A program made the position numbers and the translations under genes. The notes under the pieces are model-generated. The model searched no databases, was not told the origin of the DNA, and saw only the letters and a program-made list of their open reading frames with translations. This document shows, one piece after another, positions 16,160 through 24,364 of a DNA stretch of 33,519 bases (its first letter is position 1; each line of letters begins with the position of its first letter). Source of the DNA: Desulfuromonadaceae bacterium UBA6124 (GTDB taxonomy: Bacteria > Desulfobacterota > Desulfuromonadia > Desulfuromonadales > Trichloromonadaceae); the NCBI GenBank assembly GCA_002423365.1, contig DIVU01000011.1, positions 1 through 33,519 on the forward strand, written 5' to 3'.

Positions 16160-17638
16160 ATGTTGAAGAAGCAAGGGATCGTAGCCCTGATGATAGTGGT
16201 AGCGCTCGCGCTTTCGCTCGCCGCCTGCGGTGGGGGGGGCGGAACCGGAACCGGAACAGCCACGGTTCAGGGGGAGGTCTCGGGGACCGTCTTCGTCGCG
16301 GTGGATAGCGACACGAACATGGAGACGGGGCGCATCACGGCGGCCGGCACCCCGAAGAGGTTTGCCCTCGATATCTCCACGGGAAGAAACTACAGGTTTT
16401 ACCTGCTGGAAAACGGCGATTCCGGGACCGGCGGCAGGGTCTACCCGATTTATATGGGCGCCTCGAATGTGTTCGGGCTGGACCACGGAGCGAACGGCCG
16501 GATCATCGACCTGGGAATCGTGGATCCGGACGTATCGACAGGGCATGCATTCCCGACGCATAACCCGATGGGTATCCCCGGCGTGACGGACCACGGGGAA
16601 AATCGGTCGCTTCCCTCCTCGTTGGCGATGGCCGCCTACATGGCCGCCGATCTCCAGGGGACCTGGGATTTCCACGGTCTCGCGACGTCCGGCACCATCG
16701 GCTGGATGCATGGAATCCTCACCGTGGACAACAACGGCTCGGGGCACATGACGTCCGTCATCCGTAATGAGGTGCCCTGGGCCGCCGGCGATAATGTCGC
16801 ATTCAGCGTTCCTCCCTCCGGAATCGTCGGCATGCAAGGGAACGGCGCATTCCATGGGGTCCTGAACGGTGAACGGGAAGCGATGTTCGCCAACTGGACC
16901 GACAATACCGGCGCAAGCTCCCTGGTGATCTTCCGGAAACGGCAGGGGACGTTCGCCCAGAGCGACCTGTACGGCACGTGGCGGTTCCATCGTCTCACGG
17001 CGGGCAGCGACAACGTGACTTCCGGCTGGGCATTCGGCACGCTTTCGATGGCCGCCCCCGGCACGGCCGCGATCACGGCGATCCAGACGTCCGGCGGCGG
17101 GACCGCGGAACTCGGCGCCTCCTTCCCGGTATCCCTCGACAACAATGGAATCCTCACGGTGCCTGGGGACGACACATTCCGCGGAGCGATGATGCCGAAC
17201 AAGAACATGATCGTCGCGACAGCGACGGATGAGACGGGCAAACCAGAGCTCTGGATGATGGTCCGTGTTGTGAACGGCGTGGGTTACTCCGGGCACGACC
17301 TCATGGGCGACTGGATGCTGAACGCCGTGGTTTCCGGGAACGCGGGCACGATGCCCTGGAACTTCGGGCATATGGCGGTAGACGGGACGGGACAGGCAGT
17401 GTATCAACACATGATGGGCCCGGGGGGGACGTTCACCGCGTCCCCGATGGCGTTTACGATAAATTCCTCCGGCGTCATCATCGCGAACGCCGGCGGCATG
17501 TGGGGAATGGGCGGCGGAGGGATGCACCACACGGTCGGGCAAACGCTGTACGGGACCATGAGCCCTTCCAAAGATCTGGCAATCGTCACCTGGTCGGACG
17601 GAACCGGGGGGCACCAGTTCCGGATCCATGTGAAGTAA
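16160..17638 (+). CDS. Predicted lipoprotein with three internal repeats, unknown function
   Basis: A 492-residue protein with a lipoprotein signal peptide (lipobox LAAC, Cys23) followed by a Gly run. The first part (about 35-150) contains FVAVDSDTNMETGRI and PIYMGASNVFGLDHG. Three related units of about 105 residues follow, each opening with a DLxGTWxF/L-type motif (ADLQGTWDFHGL, SDLYGTWRFHRL, HDLMGDWMLNAV) and closing with a F/TDxxG-type strand. The pattern suggests repeated beta-barrel or lipocalin-like units. The third repeat is rich in Gly, Met and His. No ribosome site is clear; it begins 32 bp after ccsB and may be co-transcribed. Probably anchored in the outer membrane facing the periplasm or surface. 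No family recognised. Confidence 0.75.
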   Translation: MLKKQGIVALMIVVALALSLAACGGGGGTGTGTATVQGEVSGTVFVAVDSDTNMETGRITAAGTPKRFALDISTGRNYRFYLLENGDSGTGGRVYPIYMGASNVFGLDHGANGRIIDLGIVDPDVSTGHAFPTHNPMGIPGVTDHGENRSLPSSLAMAAYMAADLQGTWDFHGLATSGTIGWMHGILTVDNNGSGHMTSVIRNEVPWAAGDNVAFSVPPSGIVGMQGNGAFHGVLNGEREAMFANWTDNTGASSLVIFRKRQGTFAQSDLYGTWRFHRLTAGSDNVTSGWAFGTLSMAAPGTAAITAIQTSGGGTAELGASFPVSLDNNGILTVPGDDTFRGAMMPNKNMIVATATDETGKPELWMMVRVVNGVGYSGHDLMGDWMLNAVVSGNAGTMPWNFGHMAVDGTGQAVYQHMMGPGGTFTASPMAFTINSSGVIIANAGGMWGMGGGGMHHTVGQTLYGTMSPSKDLAIVTWSDGTGGHQFRIHVK

Positions 17639-17671
17639 GACAGACCATTAAAAGTCCGTATCGCTGGAGAG

Positions 17672-18124
17672 ATGAGTCCAACCGTGTACGATATTTTCTC
17701 CAGTCACGGATATCCGACGCTCTTCCTGCTGAGCTTCCTCGCCTCGACCATCGTCCCGCTGGGATCCGAATGGCTTCTCGTGGCGATGGTGGCCGGCGGG
17801 TACGACCCGGTGTCATGCGTGGCCGTCGCGACGGCCGGCAATACGCTTGGCGCCTGCACCACCTACGGGATCGGCCTCTTCGGAGGCCCCTTCCTGATCG
17901 GCCGGATTCTCCGGATCAGCGACGAAGACCGGCAAAAGGCGGAGAGGCTTTATGCCCGATACGGCTCATGGTCGCTGCTCCTTTCCTGGGTGCCCATCGT
18001 CGGAGACCCGCTCTGTCTCGTGGGAGGAATGTTGCGGATTCATTTCTTGAGGTTTTCAATTCTGGTTTCGATCGGGAAACTGGCACGCTACGCCATCGTT
18101 GCCCTTATTGCCCTGGGAATCTGA
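17672..18124 (+). CDS. YqaA-like small DedA/VTT-domain membrane protein
   Basis: A 150-residue membrane protein resembling YqaA, a short member of the DedA/VTT (SNARE-associated) superfamily. Visible features are FLASTIVPLGSEWLL, then GNTLGACTTYGIG, and the later RYGSWSLLLSWVPIVGDPLCLVGG with its conserved Gly-Asp-Pro. DedA relatives act in lipid-carrier and membrane homeostasis; the role of YqaA itself is not settled. GGAG lies only two bases before ATG 17672, so GTG 17684 is an alternative start. The stop codon abuts the stop of the opposite-strand gene, together forming TGATCA. Confidence 0.8.
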   Translation: MSPTVYDIFSSHGYPTLFLLSFLASTIVPLGSEWLLVAMVAGGYDPVSCVAVATAGNTLGACTTYGIGLFGGPFLIGRILRISDEDRQKAERLYARYGSWSLLLSWVPIVGDPLCLVGGMLRIHFLRFSILVSIGKLARYAIVALIALGI

Positions 18125-19126
18125 TCATTCCGGCATGGTTCCCTTCGCGAAAGGCCGCCCTTCGACCAACGCCATGATGTTCTCCACGGTCACCCGCGAA
18201 ATGTCCGACAGGGCTTCGGACGTCAGGAACGCCTGGTGCGCCGTGATGAGGACGTTCGGTAAGGAGAGCAGCCGCGACAGCTCGTCGTCCTGGAGGATCA
18301 GGCCGGAGAGGTCCTCGTAGAAGATCCCTTCCTCCTCTTCATACACATCGAGGGCGACGCCTCCCAGTTTCCCCGATTTCAGGGCTTCGATCAGCGCGGC
18401 GGTGTCGACCAGCTTTCCGCGGCTGACGTTGATGAGGATGGCGCTGGGTTTCATCAACTCCAGTGTCCCCCGGTGGATGATGAACTTCGTCTTCGGGGTC
18501 AGCGGAAGGTGCAGCGACAACACGTCGCTTTCCCGGGCAAGGACGTCGATGTCGACATACTCCACACCGTGCGCCTTCGCCCAGTCGGCCTGCAGGAACA
18601 GGTCGTACGCGAGGATCCTCATTCCGAACCCCTTGAGGATCTCGGCGGCGATGCGCCCGATCTTCCCGGTCCCCAGGATGCCCGCCGTCTTTCCGTACAG
18701 GTCGAATCCCACGAGGCCGGTGAGGGCGAAATTCTGGTCCCGGACCCGGTTATAGGCCCGGTGGATTTTCCGGTTGAGCGTCAGCAGGAGGGCGACCGCG
18801 TGTTCGGCGACGGCGTGGGGGGAGTACTCGGCGGCGCGCGTCACGGCGATGTCCAGTTCCCTGGCCGCGGCGAGGTCGACGTTATTGAAGCCCGCGCACC
18901 GCAGGACGACGAGTTTCACCCCCTGTTTGGCGAGGGCTTCCAGGCAGCGCCGATCCACCTGGTCGTGCACGAACACGCAGACCGCCTCGGACCCCCCGGC
19001 CGAGGAGGCCGTCTCGGCCATCAACCGGAAATCGAGGAAGCGCCATTGGATTCCCGTCGTTCCGGTGGCCTTCTGGAGGGACTCCCGGTCATACGGCTTC
19101 GTGTCGTATACGGCAACGGTGACCAT
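18125..19126 (-). CDS. D-2-hydroxyacid dehydrogenase, fermentative D-lactate dehydrogenase (LdhA)-like
   Basis: A 333-residue NAD-dependent D-2-hydroxyacid dehydrogenase. GTGKIG (152-157) binds NAD; catalytic residues are Arg236 (VSRGKLVD), a Glu in YEEEEG (about 263-266) and His297 (ITAHQAFLT). The EEEGIFYEDLSG insertion and PNVLITAHQAFLT are typical of D-lactate dehydrogenases rather than glycerate dehydrogenases. It would reduce pyruvate or a related 2-oxoacid. The start chosen has GAGGGGGG about 8 bases upstream; an upstream ATG would run into the regulator gene. It begins 13 bp after the sigma-54 regulator and is probably co-transcribed with it. The link to the divergent transport operon is not clear. 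Confidence 0.87.
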   Translation of the reverse strand: MVTVAVYDTKPYDRESLQKATGTTGIQWRFLDFRLMAETASSAGGSEAVCVFVHDQVDRRCLEALAKQGVKLVVLRCAGFNNVDLAAARELDIAVTRAAEYSPHAVAEHAVALLLTLNRKIHRAYNRVRDQNFALTGLVGFDLYGKTAGILGTGKIGRIAAEILKGFGMRILAYDLFLQADWAKAHGVEYVDIDVLARESDVLSLHLPLTPKTKFIIHRGTLELMKPSAILINVSRGKLVDTAALIEALKSGKLGGVALDVYEEEEGIFYEDLSGLILQDDELSRLLSLPNVLITAHQAFLTSEALSDISRVTVENIMALVEGRPFAKGTMPE

Positions 19127-19139
19127 CAGGACACCCCCC

Positions 19140-21020
19140 TCATCTGTTTTTATCATGGGACAGGCGTTTGTATCTGCGCCACAGGGTCGCGCGGTGGACG
19201 CCGAGGATCTCGGCGGCCCGGCCGATTTTTCCCCCGGTCTTGGCCAGGGCCCGTTCGATCTCCTCCATGCCCGCCGGCCCGTTTCGCGGCGGCCGCGCCG
19301 ATTCCCGGTATTCCAGGAGATGCGTCAGGAACGCCGCGTCCACGGTCCTCCCCGTGCGGACCACGGTAAGCCGTTCGCAGAGGTTGCGCAATTCCCGAAC
19401 GTTTCCCGGCCACGAATACTGGGTGAGGAAGGGCGGCGCGTCCTCGGAAAAAACGAACCGGGGACGATCCGACGGGAAGAGCATGTCGAGAAAATGCCAC
19501 ATCAGCGGCATGATGTCGTCCCGCCGCTCCCGCAGGGGAGGGATGGGAAGGCTGAGCACGTTCAGCCTCCAGAAGAGGTCCCTCCGGAAAAACCCGTCCA
19601 GCACGTGCCGGTGCAGGTCCCTGTTCGTCGCGCAAAGGACGCGGACGTCGACGGGGATCACGCGGTCGTGTCCCAGGCGGCTCACTTCGCGTTCCTGCAG
19701 GATGCGAAGCAGTCTTCCCTGCAGGCTCAGAGGAATCTCCGATATCTCGTCGAGAAAAATCGTGCCGCGATGCGCAAGCTCGAAAAGGCCCGGTTTCCCC
19801 TGCCTGCGGGCCCCCGTGAAAGCTCCTTCCACGTAACCGAACAGCTCGCTTTCCAGGAGCGCCTCCGGCAGTGCGGCGCAGTTCACGGCGACGAACGGGC
19901 CGTTTTTCCTGTTTCCCGCCATGTGGATGCTCTGCGCGAAGAGCTCCTTCCCCACGCCCGTTTCCCCGTGGATCAGTACGGTCGAATCCACCTGGGCATA
20001 TTGCCTTGCCACGGCGATCGCTTCCGTCAGCAGGGTGCTGCTGCCGTAGATATCGACGAAGCTGAACTTCGCCGCGTGTCCCTTGCTGTAGATCTCCCGG
20101 CGGATCCGTTCCTCCATGGACTGGATCTTCGTGATGTCCTGGAAGGTCGCCACGGCTCCGACGACCTCCCCTTCGACACGGATCGGGATGCGGTTCACCA
20201 TGATCCTCGAATGGCCGAGATCGACGAATTCGCCGAGGTCCTGGTTGCCGTTCTGCAGGGCGTCCCGGAAGCTGATCGAGGGGATGACCCGGTCGGCCCG
20301 GCTGCCCAGCGCTTCTTCCTGCCGGATGCCCGTCACCGATTGGGCGATCGGATTGAAGATCGTTATCTTGCCCTCCCTGTCCACGGCGATGATCCCCTCG
20401 TACGTGTAATCCAGCATCGCCTTCAGTTCGTTGCTCCGGCGGGCCTCGAGCCTGCGGGCGTAGACGATCCGCTTCGCCTCCTGGAGGGCGAGACGGATCG
20501 ACGCCTCGCCGGACCCCAGCAGGATGGCGGGCAAACCGCGGTCCCTCGCGATACGGGCCGTGATCGCCCCGCCGAGGATGACCTGGGCGCCGTCGTTTAT
20601 CGCCTTGTCGACCATGCCGGGCGCTTCATCCTCGGAGTCGATGTTGTGGCAGACCAGGTTGAGATTGAGGAAGGGATGGAAATCGTTCAGGTTCCGGATC
20701 ATGTTGGGGAAGGCGACGACCGCAATGACGGGATCGCCCGAACGGACTTCGCTTTTTGCCTTGGCCAGGGCCTGGACGATATCGGTGCTCGTCATGTGGA
20801 TCTCGATGATGGGGGTCTTGATGCCCTCCTTCCGTAAAAGCATCGCCGTCCCGCCGCGCGCGACGAAGACCTCCGCCCCCTGGCTTTCAAGCCGCCTGGC
20901 AAGAGGGACGGCTTCGCCGAGCAACGACTCTACCACCTCGATCTTGTCGGGAACGGCCGAGAGAATCTGGCGATACTCCTCGGCGATGGTCCGGTCCGGT
21001 GCGATGAATACAATGCCCAT
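19140..21020 (-). CDS. Sigma-54-dependent regulator with PrpR-type N-terminal domain, PAS, AAA+ and Fis-type HTH
   Basis: A 626-residue enhancer-binding protein. Residues 1-180 form a PrpR_N-like sensor (EVFVARGGTAMLLR at 50-63), 195-305 a PAS domain (YEGIIAVDREGKI), 320-555 the AAA+ ATPase with Walker A GETGVGKE (352-359), exact GAFTGA loop (399-404) and Walker B IFLDEI (421-426), and 583-622 a Fis-type HTH (IGRAAEILGVHRATLWRRYK). It should activate a sigma-54 promoter in answer to a small organic acid or its CoA-linked product. The start chosen has AAGGGA upstream; an earlier in-frame ATG would place coding sequence through the palindromic repeats at 21041-21079. The likely target is the divergent tctBAC operon. 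Confidence 0.93.
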   Translation of the reverse strand: MGIVFIAPDRTIAEEYRQILSAVPDKIEVVESLLGEAVPLARRLESQGAEVFVARGGTAMLLRKEGIKTPIIEIHMTSTDIVQALAKAKSEVRSGDPVIAVVAFPNMIRNLNDFHPFLNLNLVCHNIDSEDEAPGMVDKAINDGAQVILGGAITARIARDRGLPAILLGSGEASIRLALQEAKRIVYARRLEARRSNELKAMLDYTYEGIIAVDREGKITIFNPIAQSVTGIRQEEALGSRADRVIPSISFRDALQNGNQDLGEFVDLGHSRIMVNRIPIRVEGEVVGAVATFQDITKIQSMEERIRREIYSKGHAAKFSFVDIYGSSTLLTEAIAVARQYAQVDSTVLIHGETGVGKELFAQSIHMAGNRKNGPFVAVNCAALPEALLESELFGYVEGAFTGARRQGKPGLFELAHRGTIFLDEISEIPLSLQGRLLRILQEREVSRLGHDRVIPVDVRVLCATNRDLHRHVLDGFFRRDLFWRLNVLSLPIPPLRERRDDIMPLMWHFLDMLFPSDRPRFVFSEDAPPFLTQYSWPGNVRELRNLCERLTVVRTGRTVDAAFLTHLLEYRESARPPRNGPAGMEEIERALAKTGGKIGRAAEILGVHRATLWRRYKRLSHDKNR

Positions 21021-21040
21021 GCCGTTTCCCTTGAAGGATA

Positions 21041-21079
21041 TGTTGCGAAATGTAGCATTTGTTGCGCAACACGGCAACA
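21041..21079 (+). promoter_or_regulatory. Repeat cluster, probable upstream activator/operator sites of the sigma-54 regulator
   Basis: Three copies of TGTTGC or its complement occur in 39 bp: TGTTGCG at 21041, the perfect 12-bp palindrome TGTTGCGCAACA at 21060-21071, and GGCAACA at 21073-21079. AAATG-TAG-CATTT (21048-21060) is a further perfect inverted repeat between them. The cluster sits about 100 bp upstream of the -24/-12 promoter and just upstream of the regulator start, suiting both activation and autoregulation. Confidence 0.55.
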
Positions 21080-21170
21080 ACAGGCGACACGATAAGGGAT
21101 CGTGCGAGATGGCGGAAAAATAAAAACCAGGATTTTCGGAGGATTACGAGCAGGCAGCATGGGGGTCGGT

Positions 21171-21187
21171 TTGGCACAATAGTTGTA
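21171..21187 (+). promoter_or_regulatory. Putative sigma-54 (-24/-12) promoter of the tctBAC operon
   Basis: TTGGCAC (21171-21177), five bases, then TTGT (21183-21186) matches the sigma-54 consensus TGGCAC-N5-TTGC with one change in the -12 element. Transcription would begin near 21198, leaving a leader of about 90 bases before tctB. A sigma-54 enhancer-binding regulator is encoded divergently next door. Confidence 0.65.
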
Positions 21188-21287
21188 GATTGTTTTTGCT
21201 TACCGCAGAGTGAATTTGTTGCTCCCCAGGGCGATTTCTGACTGTAAAATGGCTATACGCCAAGGCTCTGTATATCCGGAGGTGGTT

Positions 21288-21770
21288 GTGAAGACAATCC
21301 GACAGGCCGATATCATTGTGGGTTGTTTCCTCGCCCTGCTGGGCCTTTTCATCGTGTACGCGGCTTCGAATATCCGGATCGGAGTGGAAAGGGCGCTTTC
21401 CCCCCGCTTCTTCCCATCCGTCCTCGGGTATACCATCCTCGTCTGCGGCGCCGGGCTTGCCCTGAAGTCCTGGCGCTTCAAGGGGGAGGATCCGGCCATC
21501 CAATGGCCGGACCGCCAGGGGTTACGGACCATCGTGGCCTGCCTCGCCCTGCTGTCGGCATATATCTTTCTCATGAAGCCGCTCGGGCTGCCCATCGTCA
21601 CGTTCCTGTACGTCACCGCCAACATCTGGTACCTGAGACCGGAAAAAAAGAGCGTGGCGATCCTGTCCGGCATCGCCCTCGGGATCATCTCGTACGTCGT
21701 GTTCATCCATTATCTGCAGCTGTCGTTCCCGGTGGGTTTCCTCCTGGAGCGGCTCGGGCTGGAGGGATGA
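21288..21770 (+). CDS. tctB: Tripartite tricarboxylate transporter small membrane subunit TctB
   Basis: A 160-residue membrane protein with four predicted helices (about 8-28, 42-58, 80-100, 119-150) and the TctB pattern SPRFFPSVLGYTILVCGAGL. It forms the permease with TctA. The start is GTG 21288, which has an ideal GGAGG 5 bases upstream. In-frame alternatives at 21210 and 21249 have no ribosome site, and 21210 is very near the predicted transcription start. The gene ends one base before tctA, so translation is coupled. Confidence 0.85.
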   Translation: MKTIRQADIIVGCFLALLGLFIVYAASNIRIGVERALSPRFFPSVLGYTILVCGAGLALKSWRFKGEDPAIQWPDRQGLRTIVACLALLSAYIFLMKPLGLPIVTFLYVTANIWYLRPEKKSVAILSGIALGIISYVVFIHYLQLSFPVGFLLERLGLEG

Positions 21771-21771
21771 C

Positions 21772-23277
21772 ATGAGCTTTTCCTTCGATCACCTGTTCCA
21801 GGGATTCGTGACCGCCCTTTCTCTGCAGAACCTCATGTGGGCCTTGATCGGCTGCTTCATCGGGACGCTGGTCGGGGTGCTCCCCGGCATCGGCCCCGCC
21901 TCCGGGATCGCGATCCTCCTTCCCCTGACCACGGTGCTGCCCCCGACGTCGGCGATCATCATGATGGCCGCCATTTATTACGGGGCGATGTACGGGGGGT
22001 CGACGACCGCGATCGTCGTCAACATCCCCGGGGAGGCGTCGTCCGTGCCGACCGCCATCGACGGCTACGAGATGGCCAAGCAGGGAAGGGCCGGACCTGC
22101 GCTTGCCATCTGCGCCATCTCCTCGTTCGTCGCGGGAACGCTCGGACTGATCGGCCTCACCTTCTTCGCGCCGCTGCTGGCCGACGTGGCCGTCGTGTTC
22201 GGCCCGCCGGAGTACTTCGCCCTGATGTTCATGGCGTTGACGCTCATCATCAGCCTTTCCGGCCGCGCCCTCCTGAAAGGGGTGATCTCCATGGCCATCG
22301 GGCTGACGACCTCCCTGATCGGCCAGGACCCCCTCACCGGGGCCGCCCGGCTGACGTTCGGGTTCCCGCAGCTGCTGGCCGGCGTCGATTTCATCAGCGT
22401 CATCGTGGGGCTCTTCGCGATCAGCGAGGTGATGATCAACGTGGAGTCCCGGATCTCCGCCATCAGCCAGAAGATAGGCAACTGGATGCCGACCTGGGCC
22501 GACATCAAGCAGTCCTTCCCGGCGATGGTGCGCTCCTCCGGCATCGGATTCTTCCTGGGCCTGCTCCCCGGCGTCACCCCGTCGGTCACCACGTTCGTGG
22601 CGTACGACGTCGAGAAACGGATGTCGAAGACCCCGGAGCGGTTCGGCAAGGGGGCGATCGAAGGGGTCGCCGCCCCCGAAGGGGCGAACAACGCGACCTC
22701 CACCGCCGGATTCGTCCCGCTCTTCTCGTTCGGGATCCCCACGGCGCCGTCGATGGCGGTCCTGCTCGGGGGGCTGATGATGTACGGGCTCCAGCCCGGG
22801 CCGATGCTCTTCAAGGAAAACCCCGAATTCGTGTGGGCCATCATTGCCAGCATGTACATCGGCAACATCATGCTGATCATACTGAACCTCCCGCTGGTCG
22901 GGATGTGGGCCCGGATCTGCGTCATCCCGTTCTATATCCTCGGACCGATGATCGTCTTCTTCTCCGTTCTCGGGACCTACAGCGTCCGGTTCCTCGCGTT
23001 CGACGTGTGGGTCATGACCCTTTTCGGGGTGATCGGCTACTTCATGCGGAAGTTCGGGTACCCCATCGCTCCCATGGTGCTGGCGGCCGTCGTCACGCAG
23101 ATGATGGAGACGTCGCTGGGGCAGTCGATGCTCATGTCGCAGGGGTCTCTCCTTATCCTGCTCAAACGCCCGATCTCGGCCGTCTTCATGATCCTCGCCT
23201 TCCTTTCCATCGGCCGGGGGATCTGGATCCAGATGCGAACCAAGGCGCCTGAAATCGCCATAGAAGAAACGGATTGA
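21772..23277 (+). CDS. tctA: Tripartite tricarboxylate transporter large permease TctA
   Basis: A 501-residue protein with about 11-12 membrane helices and the TctA signatures GTLVGVLPGIGPASGIAILL (about 35-54), YYGAMYGGSTTAIVVNIPGE (about 64-83), and the mirrored second-half GLLPGVTPSVTTFVAYDVE and APEGANNATSTAGFVPL. It moves a carboxylate captured by TctC across the inner membrane using an ion gradient. GGAGGG lies just before ATG 21772. Length and motif order are normal. Confidence 0.95.
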   Translation: MSFSFDHLFQGFVTALSLQNLMWALIGCFIGTLVGVLPGIGPASGIAILLPLTTVLPPTSAIIMMAAIYYGAMYGGSTTAIVVNIPGEASSVPTAIDGYEMAKQGRAGPALAICAISSFVAGTLGLIGLTFFAPLLADVAVVFGPPEYFALMFMALTLIISLSGRALLKGVISMAIGLTTSLIGQDPLTGAARLTFGFPQLLAGVDFISVIVGLFAISEVMINVESRISAISQKIGNWMPTWADIKQSFPAMVRSSGIGFFLGLLPGVTPSVTTFVAYDVEKRMSKTPERFGKGAIEGVAAPEGANNATSTAGFVPLFSFGIPTAPSMAVLLGGLMMYGLQPGPMLFKENPEFVWAIIASMYIGNIMLIILNLPLVGMWARICVIPFYILGPMIVFFSVLGTYSVRFLAFDVWVMTLFGVIGYFMRKFGYPIAPMVLAAVVTQMMETSLGQSMLMSQGSLLILLKRPISAVFMILAFLSIGRGIWIQMRTKAPEIAIEETD

Positions 23278-23311
23278 CACCGTCAACCCGCAATCCGACA
23301 GGAGGGAAGCC

Positions 23312-24280
23312 ATGAAGAAATTCGCAGTTGCCCTTACCGTGTCGCTCGTCGCATGCGCGTTCGTGCTGGCCAGCGTGGCCGGCGCGGCGGAATTCCCGAG
23401 GAAGCGCGTCACCTACAACATCTGCTTCAACCCCGGCGGCGAGTCCGACATCACCGCCCGGCTCCAGGAGCAGACGCTGAAGAAGTACCTGGGCCAGGAC
23501 GTGTCCATCCAGTACAAGATCGGCGGCGGCGGCGCCGTCTGCTGGGCGGAGCTGACCAAGACCGCGCCGGACGGCTACACGATCGCCGGCCACAACCTCC
23601 CCCACACCATCCTCCAGCCGATGGAGATGGGCGACGCCGGGTACAAGACGCTGGACCTCAAGCAGGTCTACATGTTCGAGATCACCCCCAACGTCCTGAT
23701 GGTCCGGAAGGACGCCCCCTACAACACCTTGAAGGAGTTCCTCGATTACGCGAAGTCCAAGCCCGCCGGGTCGATCACCGTCGGCGGAAGCGCCACCTCG
23801 TCGGCGAACGACCTGGGCGTCGCCATGCTCAACAGGGCGACGGGGCTCAAGCTGACCTACGTCCCCTTCACCGGGACCGGCGCCGCCGTCCCGGCGCTGC
23901 TGGGCGGCCACGTGTCGGCGCTCATGTCCTATTCTCCGATGTGCATCCAGTACAAGGACAAGTTCAAGTTCCTGGGCATGATGTCCGAGAAGCGGATGAA
24001 GGTCACCCCCGACGTGCCGACCTTCAAGGAGCAGGGCTACGACCTCGTGGAAGGCGCCTATCGCGGCGTCGCCGCTCCCCCGGGAACGCCGGACGCGATC
24101 GTGAAGGTCCTCGCCGACGCCTTCGACAAGACCATGAGGGACCCGGAAGTGCAGAAGAGGATGGACCAGTACGGCTTCGAGACCCTGTACATGGGCCCCG
24201 CGGAGTCGCTGGCGCTCGTGAAGAAGAAGACGGCGGAATACGAAGTGATCATGAAGGAACTGAACCGGGTCAAGAAGTAG
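23312..24280 (+). CDS. tctC: Tripartite tricarboxylate transporter substrate-binding protein TctC
   Basis: A 322-residue periplasmic binding protein with a signal peptide (about 1-26, cleavage near AGA-AEFP). Family blocks are FNPGGESDITAR, the loop IGGGGAVCWAELTKTAPDGYTI (two thirds shown as family type), VTVGGS-like and VPFTGTGAAVPALLGGHV. The usual binding loops of TctC proteins hold a di- or tricarboxylate through bound water. Cys15 lies in a weak lipobox-like LVAC, but the region before it is short, so signal peptidase I cleavage is more likely. AGGAGGG precedes the ATG. Downstream enzymes suggest tartrate, malate or another hydroxydicarboxylate as ligand. Confidence 0.92.
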   Translation: MKKFAVALTVSLVACAFVLASVAGAAEFPRKRVTYNICFNPGGESDITARLQEQTLKKYLGQDVSIQYKIGGGGAVCWAELTKTAPDGYTIAGHNLPHTILQPMEMGDAGYKTLDLKQVYMFEITPNVLMVRKDAPYNTLKEFLDYAKSKPAGSITVGGSATSSANDLGVAMLNRATGLKLTYVPFTGTGAAVPALLGGHVSALMSYSPMCIQYKDKFKFLGMMSEKRMKVTPDVPTFKEQGYDLVEGAYRGVAAPPGTPDAIVKVLADAFDKTMRDPEVQKRMDQYGFETLYMGPAESLALVKKKTAEYEVIMKELNRVKK

Positions 24281-24310
24281 GGAACGCAGGCATCAAGAAC
24301 TCCATACGGC

Positions 24311-24340
24311 GGCCCCTCTCCCTTCAGAGGGAGAGGGGCC
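24311..24340 (+). other. Perfect 13-bp intercistronic hairpin after tctC
   Basis: GGCCCCTCTCCCT (24311-24323) and AGGGAGAGGGGCC (24328-24340) form a perfect stem with a TCAG loop. Only a short TTTT follows at 24345-24348, so termination may be partial. The hairpin lies between the binding-protein gene and the enzyme genes, where it can raise tctC message over the downstream genes. Confidence 0.55.
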
Positions 24341-24364
24341 GTGATTTTCAAAAAGGTTGAAACG

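Noticed and set aside
18774..20837. 687-codon plus-strand open frame opposite the dehydrogenase and sigma-54 regulator genes
   Set aside because: The minus-strand regulator has exact Walker A, GAFTGA and HTH motifs; the plus-strand translation is compositionally biased and motif-free.
23312..24280. TctC as a lipoprotein through LVAC at residues 12-15
   Set aside because: The stretch before Cys15 is too short for a normal lipoprotein signal and a good signal peptidase I site follows near residue 26.
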